Positions 53,770 through 63,615 of a stretch of DNA of 64,000 nt are shown piece by piece. The notes beneath the pieces were generated by a model, which was not told the DNA's origin, made no database searches, and saw only the letters and a list, made by a program, of their open reading frames with translations. Each line of letters begins with the position of its first letter. The first letter of the stretch is position 1. This DNA is from M55B127 sp034521955 (lineage in GTDB: Bacteria; Bacillota; Halanaerobiia; Halanaerobiales; M55B127), in assembly GCA_034521955.1 (NCBI GenBank), contig JAXHLT010000004.1, positions 73,203-137,202 of the forward strand. Direction: 5' to 3'. The position numbers and the translations under genes are program-made.

Positions 53770-54330
53770 CTAGAACCAGCCGTTACTATTCAATAGATCG
53801 ATTAAAGCCATAACATCTGATTCTGCTCTACGTGCTTGTTTGGTCTTTATATCGTGATCATTTAATAGGTTTTGTAAACCCTTAGAGCTGAATCCTCTTT
53901 TTCTCCATCTGATTCCATTCATACTACAAAGCCATACTTTATTCTTAAGGTCCTTAAATTCTTTCTGTATATATCTTTTATCAAAAGAGGCATTATGCGC
54001 TACTAAAAAATCAGCTTCATCAAATAGGTAGTATAACCTCTGGTAATCGATTTGCTGATCCTTAAGCATATCAGGGGTGATATTATGAACATTTTCGAGC
54101 TTCTGGATTAATGTCCACATTAGGTTCTCTTAAGCCTGTATACTTATCTATAATAGTTAAAGATCCCTGTTTATCAAATTCAACTAATACAACAGTAATC
54201 TCAATGAATTCATCTACAGCTGTTAAACCTGTAGTTTCAGTATGTAGGATTAAAGCTTTGTTATTATACTTGTTTCCTTTAGTTCTAATATGAGTTGAAT
54301 CAGTGATTTTATCTTTTAGATTATCTTTAG
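53770..54330 (-). pseudogene. DnaQ-like 3'-5' exonuclease, frameshifted and lacking a clear start
   Basis: Two minus-strand frames join near 54095-54120 into an exonuclease domain: LILHTETTGL (ExoI motif, with His where Asp is usual), FIEITVVLVEFD, NITPDMLKDQQID, FLVAHNASFDKRYIQKEF (ExoII) and ARRAESDVMALIDLL (ExoIII). The fold is that of DnaQ/PolC-type proofreading or RNA-trimming exonucleases. No start codon with a ribosome site is seen before about 54330. The 5' end is therefore either missing or in another frame. Confidence 0.6.
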
Positions 54331-54554
54331 TTATACCTTGAGAAATTGTCTGAAAGAGTATTCCTGCCTATTACTCCTAAAAATCATGACAAGGTAGGTA
54401 TTAATATTATAGCTATTCCTGAAAAACAAATACATAATGTTCCACCTCTCAATTTTATATTGCGTTCTCTTAATATTTGCTATATTCTAATTGAGCAAAA
54501 AGTTAAGAAATCCTTTAGATTAAAGTTTGAGAATGATATAGTATATATCCACAG

Positions 54555-54992
54555 ACAGAGCAAAACTGTTGCATGATGGATATGCTAATCTTTTAACCAT
54601 ACCACCGAATGTTAAAGTATGTAGAATCTATTTAAAGAGTTAGCTAAAGAAGCCGGGAGAATGATAGAGGTCTTTGGGCAAAACCAAAAGAGGAAACAGA
54701 TGATTTACCAATAATATCATGGGAAGAAGCTGGTAATTATATTGGACAAGAAGTAATTGTAGAAGGTACAATTGTTGATACCTATGATTCAGGAAAGGCT
54801 ATATTTTTGAACTTTGATGAAAATTACAGTGAAACATTTACTGCAGTAATCTTTAGCAGTGATGAATATAAGTTTGATTTTGAGCCCGAAGATTATTATT
54901 TGGGTAAGAAAGTTAAAGTTAGAGGTAAGGTTAAAGAGTATAAAGGAGCTCCAGAGATTATTGTTGAGGAGCCGGGGCAGATAGAGGAGTAG
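54555..54992 (+). pseudogene. Thermonuclease (SNase)-like C-terminus plus OB-fold domain, fragmentary
   Basis: Read with several frame changes, 54555-54700 spells AKLLHDGYANLLTIPPNVK, FKELAKEA and LWAKPKEE. This is the C-terminal signature of staphylococcal-nuclease-like proteins (GYA..... PPN.KY..L......A...GLW). A long OB-fold-like domain follows to 54992 (EEAGNYIGQEVIVEGTIVDT, KKVKVRGKVKEYKGAPEIIV), its last part open in one frame. The N-terminal catalytic half is not visible upstream, where 54331-54554 has only an unassigned open stretch. It is probably a broken gene. Confidence 0.5.
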
Positions 54993-55088
54993 TGAAAATA
55001 ATTTATAAAAAAGCTCAACTAAGTTATTTATTTATCTGTTGCAGTTAAAGTTTCAAAAATTGTTTATTAACTCGCGGAATCTTATAAA

Positions 55089-55427
55089 ATGAAGGTGATG
55101 CATATCAGGTATTATTTAGAGGTATTGAATGAATATGATGAATTTAGAGGAAGAGTAAGTAGGAAGAAGTTTTGGATGTTTGTACTTATCTCAACTATTA
55201 TTAGTGTTTTGTTGGTTTTCATAAATATAGGGATATTTTTAGTATATAGTTTGTTGGTTCTTTTGCCTTCATTGGGAGTTACAGCAAGAAGATTACATGA
55301 TACAAATAGAAGTGCTTGGTTTCTATTATTAGAATTAGTTCCTATAATTGGAGGAATTTATATATTGATACTATGTGCTGAAGAAGGTACTACTGGTGAG
55401 AATGAATATGGTAAAAGCCCAAAATAA
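55089..55427 (+). CDS. DUF805 family membrane protein
   Basis: The 112-residue protein has the DUF805 pattern: YYLEVLNEYDEFRGRVSRKK with FWMFVLISTIIS (the GR.sR..fW motif), a second hydrophobic region, then LPSLGVTARRLHDTNRSAWF and a final short segment ending GENEYGKSPK. It has three or four membrane segments; the function is unknown. ATG 55089 and 55098 are both possible; neither has a strong ribosome site. It is intact although genes on both sides are broken. Confidence 0.8.
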   Translation: MKVMHIRYYLEVLNEYDEFRGRVSRKKFWMFVLISTIISVLLVFINIGIFLVYSLLVLLPSLGVTARRLHDTNRSAWFLLLELVPIIGGIYILILCAEEGTTGENEYGKSPK

Positions 55428-55660
55428 TAAAAAATCACAATTAACATTAGAGCGAATAGAAGGATATTATGCAGTTTCGCCAATCAGATTAGAAAAGAAA
55501 ATGAAGACAGATTTGACCCAATATTTTTTTGCCTGATGATGTTGAAGAAGGGGATATTCTGCAATTTGAAATTAATAGGAATTTAGAAGAGAAGAGAAAA
55601 TGTCGATCAGAGAGTTGAAGAGTTACAATGAGAAGTTGAAGGGAAAAGTGATTTTATTTA
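55408..55660 (+). pseudogene. DUF3006-like small protein, frameshifted
   Basis: Starting at ATG 55408 (overlapping the DUF805 end by 20 bases, GGTGAGAATG upstream), the frame gives SQLTLERIEGYYAV. In shifted frames it continues with LPDDVEEGDILQFEINRN and then VEELQ-like sequence. This is the DUF3006 layout (ERIEG.yAV..., LP..v.EGDi..fei). At least two frame changes occur in about 250 bases. Confidence 0.55.
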
Positions 55661-55767
55661 ATTAGTTTACTCCCGGATTTTATGGTGTTTTACTATTTTA
55701 TGCGGTTATTAAAAATGGCACACTAATACTAACAATCTAAAAATACAAGTAAAAAACAAAAGATTTA

Positions 55768-57325
55768 CTTAGTGTAAAATAACTTTTGGAGAATAGTGAT
55801 AAAAAAATAGAAAGAAGACTCCCTTTTTGATAAAATGTTTGTATCCAAACAAAACATAGAAAGGGGAGTCTTCTTATGGATACTATTATACAACATTTTT
55901 ATGAAAAAATCACATCTGAATTAGAAAAGGAAGTAAAAAACATATTTGTTGAAGGTCAAGGTGACATTAGTCAAGTAATTAATAATGTTGAAAACAACTT
56001 AAATGAACTGGGTTGTAATATTATTAAAGATTTCATAGAAAAATGTGATCATGAAATTAAAAAATCCCAAGAACGTAAAAAACAATGGGTAGTACAACAA
56101 AAAGATATGAAGAAAACTTTAATTACTACCTTTGGAGAAGTAAAGTATTCAAGAGTATATTACAAATCGAAATCTAACCAGGGGTTTACCTACCTTGTTG
56201 ATGATATTTTAGGTATAGAAAGATATCAAAGGCTAGATGATGGTCTATCTGCAAAAATAGTTAAACTATCTTCAGATCATTCCTATCAAAAAAGTGCTGA
56301 TTTGGCTGTTAAAAGTGTAAACTTAAGCCGCCAGACGGTTAAAAACAAGATAAGAGAGCTTGGAGAGATAGATAACCGTGAGTTAGAAGATATACCTGAT
56401 AAAAAAAGAAAAGTCAAACGACTATATGTAGAAGCAGATGAAGATCATATTGCATTACAAAATGATGGTAAAAGTACAATCAGTAGGTTAATATATGTTC
56501 ATGAAGGTTTGGAGAAAGTAAATGAAAACCGGAATAGGTTAAAGAATGTGAAGTATTTTAGTGGTTTATATAAAAACAGTTTTGAAGATTTGTGGCTTGA
56601 GGTAATAGATTATATAGATGAACATTATGATGTAGATGAAATAGAGACTACATATTTAGCAGGAGATGGGGCAGATTGGATTAAAGAGGGATTACATTGG
56701 TTACCAAGGCCTAAGTATGTATTGGATAGATATCATCTAAATAAGTATGTATTAAAAGCTACAGGCCATCTTCCAAAAATGAGGTTTTATCTTTGGGAAG
56801 GATTAAATGAGTGTAATTTAGAAATGGTAGATTCAGTCTTTAAAGAGATTATAGATAAAACTGAAAAAGAAACGAAATTGAAAGCAGTTAAAAAATCTCG
56901 TGGATATATATTATCAAATTGGAGTGGAGTTGTTCGATATTATCAAGACCCACATGCATTAGGCTGTAGTGCTGAGGGTCATGTGAGTCATATTTTATCT
57001 CATAGATTATCTAGTCGTCCAATGGGTTGGAGTAATTTAGGAGCAGATCAGATGTCTAGGTTAAGAGCATTTAAGTTCAATGGTGGTAAAGTAATTAATA
57101 TATGTAATTTAATAAAAGAGAATAAAAAAGAAAAGAAAATTGAGATTCAAAAAGAAAGAATATTTAAAAGAAGTAAACTTAAGAGTCTTTATCCTGAAGC
57201 AAAAGAAGTAATGCCCGCTTTGAAAGGCGGAAAAGTAAGCGGAACTTATACAGCAGTCAAGGCATATGCCTTTTAAATATAAAAAAGGGAGTTTTATCTA
57301 AATCCAAAAGTAACTTGACACTATC
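55768..57325 (+). mobile_element. ISLre2-family insertion sequence with 9-bp target duplication
   Basis: The element is about 1558 bases. Its ends match imperfectly: left CTTAGTGTAAAATAACTTTT and right (reverse strand) GATAGTGTCAAGTTACTTTT. The 9-base AAAGATTTA directly flanks both sides (55759-55767 and 57326-57334), a target duplication of the size known for this family. The single transposase gene is intact, so the insertion looks recent. Confidence 0.85.
55876..57276 (+). CDS. ISLre2-family (UPF0236) transposase
   Basis: The 466-residue transposase has the UPF0236/ISLre2 pattern. The N-terminal part contains RKKQWVVQQKDMKKTLITTF with GEVKYSRVYYKSK. The region RLYVEADEDHIALQNDG and TTYLAGDGADWIKEGLHWLP carries acidic residues, followed by RYHLNKYVLKATGHLP. 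The C-terminal CSAEGHVSHILSHRLSSRPM and MGWSNLGADQMSRLRAF is highly typical. GGGGAG lies just before ATG 55876. The frame is complete and uninterrupted, in contrast to all genes around it. Confidence 0.93.
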   Translation: MDTIIQHFYEKITSELEKEVKNIFVEGQGDISQVINNVENNLNELGCNIIKDFIEKCDHEIKKSQERKKQWVVQQKDMKKTLITTFGEVKYSRVYYKSKSNQGFTYLVDDILGIERYQRLDDGLSAKIVKLSSDHSYQKSADLAVKSVNLSRQTVKNKIRELGEIDNRELEDIPDKKRKVKRLYVEADEDHIALQNDGKSTISRLIYVHEGLEKVNENRNRLKNVKYFSGLYKNSFEDLWLEVIDYIDEHYDVDEIETTYLAGDGADWIKEGLHWLPRPKYVLDRYHLNKYVLKATGHLPKMRFYLWEGLNECNLEMVDSVFKEIIDKTEKETKLKAVKKSRGYILSNWSGVVRYYQDPHALGCSAEGHVSHILSHRLSSRPMGWSNLGADQMSRLRAFKFNGGKVINICNLIKENKKEKKIEIQKERIFKRSKLKSLYPEAKEVMPALKGGKVSGTYTAVKAYAF

Positions 57326-57340
57326 AAAGATTTAAATATT

Positions 57341-57397
57341 TTGACAATTATAAGAATAATTGTTATCATACATTTAAACGATTAATTAAACGATTAA
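57341..57397 (+). promoter_or_regulatory. Promoter and operator of the LacI-frl-type operon
   Basis: TTGACA (57341-57346) and TATCAT (57364-57369) are 17 bases apart. Just downstream TTAAACGATTAA occurs twice in tandem (57374-57385, 57386-57397). It shares the TTAAACG half-site with the palindrome at 58438 and so is a likely LacI-family operator. Confidence 0.6.
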
Positions 57398-57419
57398 TTA
57401 TACGAAGGGAGATATATAT

Positions 57420-58415
57420 GGTCACCATAAAAGATGTAGCTAAAGAAGCAAAAGTTTCTACAGCTACAAGTTTCAAATGTTATTAATAATAGCAATTATG
57501 TTAGTCCAGAATTAACTGCGAAAGTTAATCGAAGTGATTAAAAAATTAAACTATAAACCTAATGAGGTAGCAAGGGGATTAAAAACCAAGCGTTCAAAAA
57601 CAATTGCCTTAATATGTTCTGATATAGCTAACCCTTTCTATGCTCCCTTAATGAAAAGGTGTAGAAAAGGTATTATCTGAAAAAAATTATAGCTTAATAA
57701 TTTGTAATACAGATGAAAATGCTGTAAAAGAGTCAGAATATGTTGATGTAATAATGCAGAAAAATGATTGATGGATTAATCATTGCTCCTACAGGTGAAA
57801 ATTTAAATATATTTGAGCAATTAAAGAAGAAATCATATACCTTATGTCTGTGTAGACCGTCAAACAAGTAAATTAAAAAGTGATATGGTTAAATCTAATA
57901 ATGTAGAGCGAGCTTATCAACTATGACAAAACATTTATTAAAGCAGGGTCATAGAAGAATAGGTATTTTGATGGATAAAATCGAAACTAGTAATGAAAGA
58001 TTGAATGGATATAAAAAAGCATTAAAAGAATATAAAATAGATTTTCAAAAAGAATTTAGTTGCATATGGAAGATATAATATTGAAGGAGGTAGTGAAGCA
58101 GCCAATGAACTATTACAACTAGAAAATAAACCAACAGCTATCTTTAGCACCCATGAATTTGATGACAATAGGTGCTATGAAGGTAATCTTACAAAAGGGA
58201 TATAGATGTCCTGAAAGATATTTCATTAGCGTGGTTTTGATGTTCATTTCGAGTGGGCATCTGTTTTTAAACCCCACTTAACTACTGTAGCTCAATTTCC
58301 AAATATAATTGGACAAAAAGCAAGTGAAATATTAATCGAACGAATTGAAGATCCTGAAAGAGATTACCAAGTAATTAATATAGACACCCGAATTAATCAT
58401 AAGAAATTCTACTAG
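57420..58415 (+). pseudogene. LacI-family repressor, many apparent indels
   Basis: Read across frames, the region encodes a LacI/GalR-family repressor of about 330 residues. It begins VTIKDVAKEAKVSTAT (DNA-binding helix-turn-helix), then NYKPNEVARGLKTKRSK-like hinge, ALICSDIANPFYAPLMK, DGLIIAPTGENLN, HRRIGILMDK and a C-terminal PHLTTVAQF with ILIERI. It needs about seven or more one-base corrections (for example an extra A near 57468, an extra C near 57530, an extra T near 57841). GGGAG precedes ATG 57418, one codon before the listed start. Its likely targets are the tandem sites before it and the palindrome after it. Confidence 0.75.
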
Positions 58416-58437
58416 TAAAATTCAAAATTAATTTTTG

Positions 58438-58465
58438 TAGTTCATTTAAACGTTTAAATGAACTA
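58438..58465 (+). promoter_or_regulatory. Perfect 28-bp palindromic operator
   Basis: The half-site TAGTTCATTTAAAC is followed by its exact reverse complement, with CG at the centre, the classic layout of a LacI-family operator. It lies between the repressor gene and the SIS-domain gene. Confidence 0.75.
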
Positions 58466-58570
58466 GAGGAGGTGCATATTTTTAAACAAGTAAACATATT
58501 TTGATATTTAAAAATTTCAATTATTAACAGTGTGATAGATATTATTTAAAAAGACAAATAGGAGGAATAG

Positions 58571-59598
58571 ATGATGGGAAAATTTGGATATAGCGAGAAT
58601 ATGAAAAGGTAATTAATGGAGCTTTAAAACAAAGAGATAATATTGAAAAAGCAGCTGATAAAATATCAAAAAAGGATATTCTAACATATTTTTAATTGGT
58701 GTAGGGGGAACATATGCACATTCATTATACTTTACAATATATGCTTGAAACATTAAGTGATATGAGAAACACGTGCAGTAATTGCTTCCGAATTTATGAT
58801 TATGGATCATCAAAGATTTACAAAAGATTCAATTTGTATTTTTTCTACAAGGATCTGGAAATACCAAAGAAATTATTGAAGCTCAGAAGTACTGCCGGAA
58901 AGCAGGTGCTACTGTAGTAACTCACGTAGCGTGAACTGAGGGAACACCTGCTTGGTAAATTAACCGACTATTTATTTTCGTAATTACGCTGAAGATGATC
59001 ATTTGGCTGAATCTATTTATTTGATAAATATCCCATTTATATTCGGTTTATTATATAATGATAATTATTTTCCTCAATATAATAAATTCATGAATCAACT
59101 TGAAGAAATTACACCTTATCTAATAAAGGGTAAGGAAAAAATATAATGATAAATGTAAAAAGTTGGCGAAAGAACATAAAGATACAGAGTATCATATGGT
59201 CGTACCAGGTAGTGGAAATATATGGGGAGAAGCTTATCGATTATGCTATGTGTATCCCTTGAAGAGATGCAGTGGATAAAAACTAAATCAATTCATGCTG
59301 CAGAGTTTTTTCACGGAACACTGGAACTTGTTGAAGAAGATACTAGTATTATCATGCTTTATGGTGAAGATGAGACAAGACCTTTAATGGACCGAGTATA
59401 TGGTTTCAGCTAAAAAAATAACTGATGAAATCAGTATCTTTGACGCTCAAGATATAGAATTACCATTGGATAAAGAATTCAGAAAACATTTGTCTCCTTT
59501 GGTAATTTATGCAATATTAGAGCGTTTTAGTTACCATCTTTCCCAAGAAGCAAATCACTCTCGATAAGAGAAGATATTATCGTCAAATGGATTATTAG
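58571..59598 (+). pseudogene. SIS-domain deglycase, FrlB-like, many apparent indels
   Basis: Reading across frames gives a SIS-domain protein of about 342 residues close to fructosamine-6-phosphate deglycases (FrlB type). It shows GTYAHSLYFTI-like phosphate-sugar binding near residue 45, SGNTKEIIEAQKYCRKAGAT-like sequence, VPGSGNIWGEAYRL, EEMQWIKTKSIHAAEFFHGT, LELVEEDTSIIMLYGEDETR, and the final YYRQMDY. The enzyme would split a phosphorylated sugar-amine into sugar phosphate and amine. About ten single-base changes are needed. GGAGGAATAG precedes the start. Confidence 0.7.
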
Positions 59599-59901
59599 TT
59601 TTAAAAAAATGCTAAAGATATGCTTCTGGTATTTTAAAATATCAGAAGTATACTCATTTATTTGTAAAAAATTATAAACCTATGTAGATATAAGAGTTTC
59701 TGACTTTTAATTCATTTGATCTTTTCTTTTTAAATATTTTTCAATTCAAGTAAAAATATTATATATATAAAATAAAACTTATTATTTTCTTTATCAAGTA
59801 TGGACAGATAGCAGTAATTAGTAACTATCTTTGTAATAGTTTTTTCTATTTGAGCTAATATATTTTGTAAAAATGTAATAATAAAAATTGAGGTGATGTT
59901 T
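59599..59901. other. Spacer with a hairpin
   Basis: The 303-base gap holds an inverted repeat, CTTCTGGTATTTT with AAAATATCAGAAG (about 59621-59647), probably an RNA processing or terminator stem. No gene is seen. Confidence 0.4.
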
Positions 59902-60720
59902 GTGTTAAAAGCTGTGGCTGTAGGAGATAATTGTATAGACAATTATTTAAAGCCAATCAATAAATCCTTTGTAGGAGGAAATGCCTTAAATGTGGCAGTA
60001 GCCCTAAAAGCGAAATGATGGTTCATACGGCTTATGTGGGACCAATTGGAAATGATAAAAATGGAGAGAGAATAATTTCAGAACTAAAAAATAAGGAAAT
60101 TGATGTTAGTTATGATAAAAAAACTTCCTATGGAATCAGCAGTAACTGATGTATTTTTGGATAATGCTGAAAGAGAATTTATTGAAGAACATATGAAAAT
60201 TATCGAAGAGTTTATTATTGATGAGGAGACAATGAATTTTATAAAAAAGTATGACTTAATACATAATAACATCAATGGTTCAACTATAAAATATCTCTTG
60301 AAGAATTTAATGGTTTTAAAAATCAGATAACTTTGTTGATTATTCAGACAAATTTGATGATAATTTACTAAAGGAGACTCTTCCCTTTAGTTGATGTAGC
60401 TTTTTTATCTTGTTCGGAATATAATCTTAAAGAAATAGATGAATTAATTTCTGTGCAATGGATTGGTTGGGGCCAGAATTGTTTGGTTATTACTCTGGGT
60501 GAAACCGGTAGTATTGCTTTATGATAAAAAGGGGAGAGAAGTGGTTTCGCGAAGGCATATGAGGTTAGGAGTATGTTGTTGATACACTCTGGTGCGGGAT
60601 GCCTTTATTGGCAGCTTTCTCTGCTGAATGGTTGAAAGGTAAAAATATCTCCTCATGCCCTCAGATAAAGCTCCTAACATGCCGGTAATAATATGTATGC
60701 ATTATGGAGCATGGCTCTGA
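59902..60720 (+). pseudogene. PfkB-family sugar kinase, FrlD-like, many apparent indels
   Basis: Starting at GTG 59902 (GAGGTGATG upstream), the frames read AVAVGDNCIDNYL, SFVGGNALNVAVAL, TAYVGPIGNDKNGERIISEL, DVAFLSCSEYNL, FVITLGETGSIAL and GAGDAFIGSF. These are ribokinase/PfkB-family signatures, including the second substrate-binding GAGD motif. Length is about 270 residues. Beside the FrlB-like gene, a fructosamine kinase role is the natural reading. Seven or more one-base changes are needed. Confidence 0.7.
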
Positions 60721-60740
60721 AACTAAAAAGGAGGTCTTGG

Positions 60741-61516
60741 ATGAATGAATCCAACCTTAAAAGTTGAAAATATTGGCAAAAATTTTGGCAATATAGAAGC
60801 ATTAAAGGTGTTGTTAGTATGGAAGATATACCCTGGAGAAATAGTAGCAATTGTTGGAGATAATGGTGCAGGGAAAATCTACTTTGATTAAAAATAATGT
60901 CTGGAGCTTTACAACCTGATTATGGCCATATTTATTTAGAAAACAAAAAAGTGAAATTTAAGAGGAATCCTGCTCAAGCTAGAGATGCCGGAATCCAGAA
61001 ACAGTATATCAAGATTTAGCAGTGGCTACCAGATTTAGATATTGGCTGATAATCTATTTCCGGCAAGAGAAAAGGTGAAAGACGGTATATTGGGTAAACT
61101 GGGTTTTTTGGATAGAAAAAATTTATGGTTGATAATAATTTGAAAACTTTAAAAAAATTAAATGTACCGGTTAATGAAGTAACTCAAGTAGAGACACTTT
61201 CGGGGGGTCAAAGGCAGTCGGTTGCAGTTTGTAGAGCAGTTGCATGGGCGCAAAATTTGATTATTATGGATGAACCAACTGCTGCTCTGGGTGTAGAAGA
61301 GACTGAGAATGTGCTAAAACTTATTAAGAAGGTACAATCAACGAATAATACACCTGTATTGATTGTCAGCCACAATATGCCTGATGTTTTTGCAGTTGCT
61401 GATAGAATAGTTATTTTAAGATTGGGCAATAAAGTTGGAGAAGTTATAAAAGAAGAAACTAGCATGGACGCATTGTTAGTCTTATTACCGGCTCTAAAAT
61501 TCAAGAAAATATTTAG
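60741..61516 (+). pseudogene. Sugar ABC transporter ATP-binding protein, single domain, frameshifted
   Basis: Read across frames, it is a single-domain ATPase of about 258 residues of the ribose-type carbohydrate importer class. Its blocks are IVAIVGDNGAGK (Walker A), AGIQ.VYQDLAVATRLDIADN (Q-loop region, one break), LSGGQRQSVAVCRAVAWA (signature) and NLIIMDEPTAALGVEETENV (Walker B). These are followed by VSHNMPDVFAVADR (switch His). The second half is open in one frame; the first half needs about five corrections. Start ATG 60741 follows AAGGAGG. Confidence 0.75.
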
Positions 61517-61525
61517 GGGGGCAAG

Positions 61526-62542
61526 ATGGAAGTTAAGAAAGATAATAAGAGGAATAACTCAAAAATTAATTTTAATAAATTAATTGGAGACTATTGGATT
61601 GTGGGAGTTTCATTTCTTTATATTAATTTTTTCTATTATTGCTCCTGGCTTTCTTAGTATGAGGAGTCGGTTCATGGCCGTCAGTTTATGCAGTACAAGT
61701 TTGTATTAACCGCTATTGGCGTTACTCTTGTTATTATAACCTCTGGTATTGATTTATCTGTAGGTTCTACTATGGGTTTAAAGTAGTATAGTATCAGCCT
61801 ATACTATCGAGATACATGTTAATATCTGGTTATTCTGAAACTGTAATTATTATTATCGGTTTATCTGCTGGTATTTTTATAGGTTTACTTGTAGGTTTGA
61901 TAAATGGCATATTTATTACTAGGCTAAATATTTTACCCTTGATTGCTACCTTAGGAACACTTGGTATTGCAAAAGGGGCTACATTTCTTTTCTCATCTGT
62001 TAGTATAGCTGAAATCCCAGAACCATTAGGTAATTTTGCTAATACTGTCTTAGGTGGTTTTTTACCCATACGAGTATTGATCACTTTAATTATTGTGGTT
62101 ATTTTTTATCTATTACTTCACAAGACAAGATTTGGTAAATATACATACGCTATTGGTAGTAATGAAGATGCAGCTCGTTTTAGCTGGAATTGATATAAAA
62201 AAACATCTATTAAAGGTATATATGTTAAGTGGATTATTGGCTCCTCAGCAGGTACTTTTGACTCTTATGCGCTTCAGTAGCTTGCTTCACCTCTAACAGG
62301 TAACCATCTTGAACTTCAGCTTGCTATAGCTTCTGCAGTAATTGGTGGAGCTAGTTTTGACTGGGAGGTAAGGGTTCAATAATCGGAGCTGTAAGTGGGG
62401 CAGCTATCATTTCTATCCTAGTGACTGGACTAATCTTATTAAATGTTGATCCATACTGGCAGTTAGTCAGCTACTGGTTTTGGTCTTGGTTACTGCAGTT
62501 TATTTAGATACTCAAAGGAAAAAGGGGTTAAGATTAAAATAA
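61526..62542 (+). pseudogene. Sugar ABC transporter permease, RbsC-like, frameshifted
   Basis: The frames read TSGIDLSVGSTMGL-like sequence near 61745, GLLVGLINGIFITRLNILPL, IATLGTLGIAKGATFLFSSV, FGKYTYAIGSNEDAARF (a permease signature of the RbsC/BPD_transp_2 family), ASPLTG and IGGASF. Length is about 338 residues with eight to ten membrane segments. Several one-base changes are needed, mostly at the two ends. It follows the ATPase gene by nine bases. Confidence 0.72.
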
Positions 62543-62629
62543 TTAACATTGACTTATGGTTAATATTAGTTCTTTTTAAAAAGGGCTAAATTAATATAAA
62601 GTAACAAAAAAATCATAGGAGGGAGAAAG

Positions 62630-63615
62630 ATGAAAAAGCTAGTGTTATTAATGTTAGTGATAGGTATGTTGGTATTACAGGTAGGTATGGTTTCAGCTCA
62701 AGAAGATGAATTTACAGTTGCTTTTGTTCCCGGTCAGATTACAGAACCATTTTACATTAGTGCTAAGTATGGCGCTGAAGATATTGCGGAGGAATACATA
62801 TATTAATTTATTATGGGAAGGAAGTGCGGAATGGGATTATACCAAACAGGCACAGATTGTAGAGAGTTTGTTGAACTAAAAGGATCTTGATGCTTTAATT
62901 ATTGCACCTACTGACAATAACGCTATGATTCAACCTCTACAAAAAGTTGCTGAAGCGGGTATACCAATGATTGCAATGGACACCACAATAGAAGATAACA
63001 AGTATATTAGCCGTAGAAATCACCAGGTGATAATACAGTAGGTGGCGCACAGGCTGCCGATATAATGGCTGAACCAATTGGCGGGGAAGGTAAAGGAGTA
63101 ATACAAAGTGATACTCCAGGAACAACAACCACTCAGCTTAGAGCAGAAGGATTTAGAAATGCAAGCGAACAAAGACCCTGATATAGTAGTGATCAATACA
63201 TTTTGACAGCACAGATAGAAATAAAGGGGCTAATCAAGTACAAAATGCTATTTTAGCTAATCCAGATTCGAAAGGTGTATTTGGCACGTATACATTCGTG
63301 CACTCTTGGTGCAGTTAAAGGTATCCAGTAATTATCAAATAGTGAAGATATAGTATTGGTTGGATATGTATGCAGATCCGTACTACAAGATTAAGGCATT
63401 AGAGAAACAATTGAAAATCCATGATGCTCGATAGCCATGCAGTAAACCGCTATTTAATGGGAAGACTGTCAGTTGCATATGCATATCAATTATTAAGCTG
63501 GTCAAGATGCTTAACATGGTCCTCAAAAGGTTATTCTTGATAACAGAATTGCTACACCTGAAAATATAGATACTGACACAGGACGTTAGCCAATTCTATT
63601 TATCCTGTCGAATAA
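62630..63615 (+). pseudogene. Sugar-binding periplasmic protein, RbsB-like, frameshifted
   Basis: The product is about 328 residues. It has a signal peptide (KKLVLLMLVIGMLVLQVGMV, cut near SAQ) and pieces of a periplasmic-binding protein 1 domain (FTVAFVPGQITEPFYISAKY, DALIIAPTDNNAMIQPLQKV, GIPMIAMDTTIED, GEGKGVIQSDTPGTTTTQLR, NAILANPDSKGVFG). It ends in sequence like DVANSIYPVE. About ten one-base changes are needed. It would deliver a sugar or sugar-amine to the preceding permease. GGAGGGAG precedes ATG 62630. Confidence 0.72.

Noticed and set aside
54346..54576. Plus-strand open frame of 76 codons before the thermonuclease fragment
   Set aside because: The translation has no recognised motif and no ribosome site; it may be part of a broken gene, but I cannot support a call.
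57374..57397. CRISPR-like repeat
   Set aside because: Only two short tandem copies without spacers; it fits an operator better. No CRISPR array or cas gene is seen in the window.
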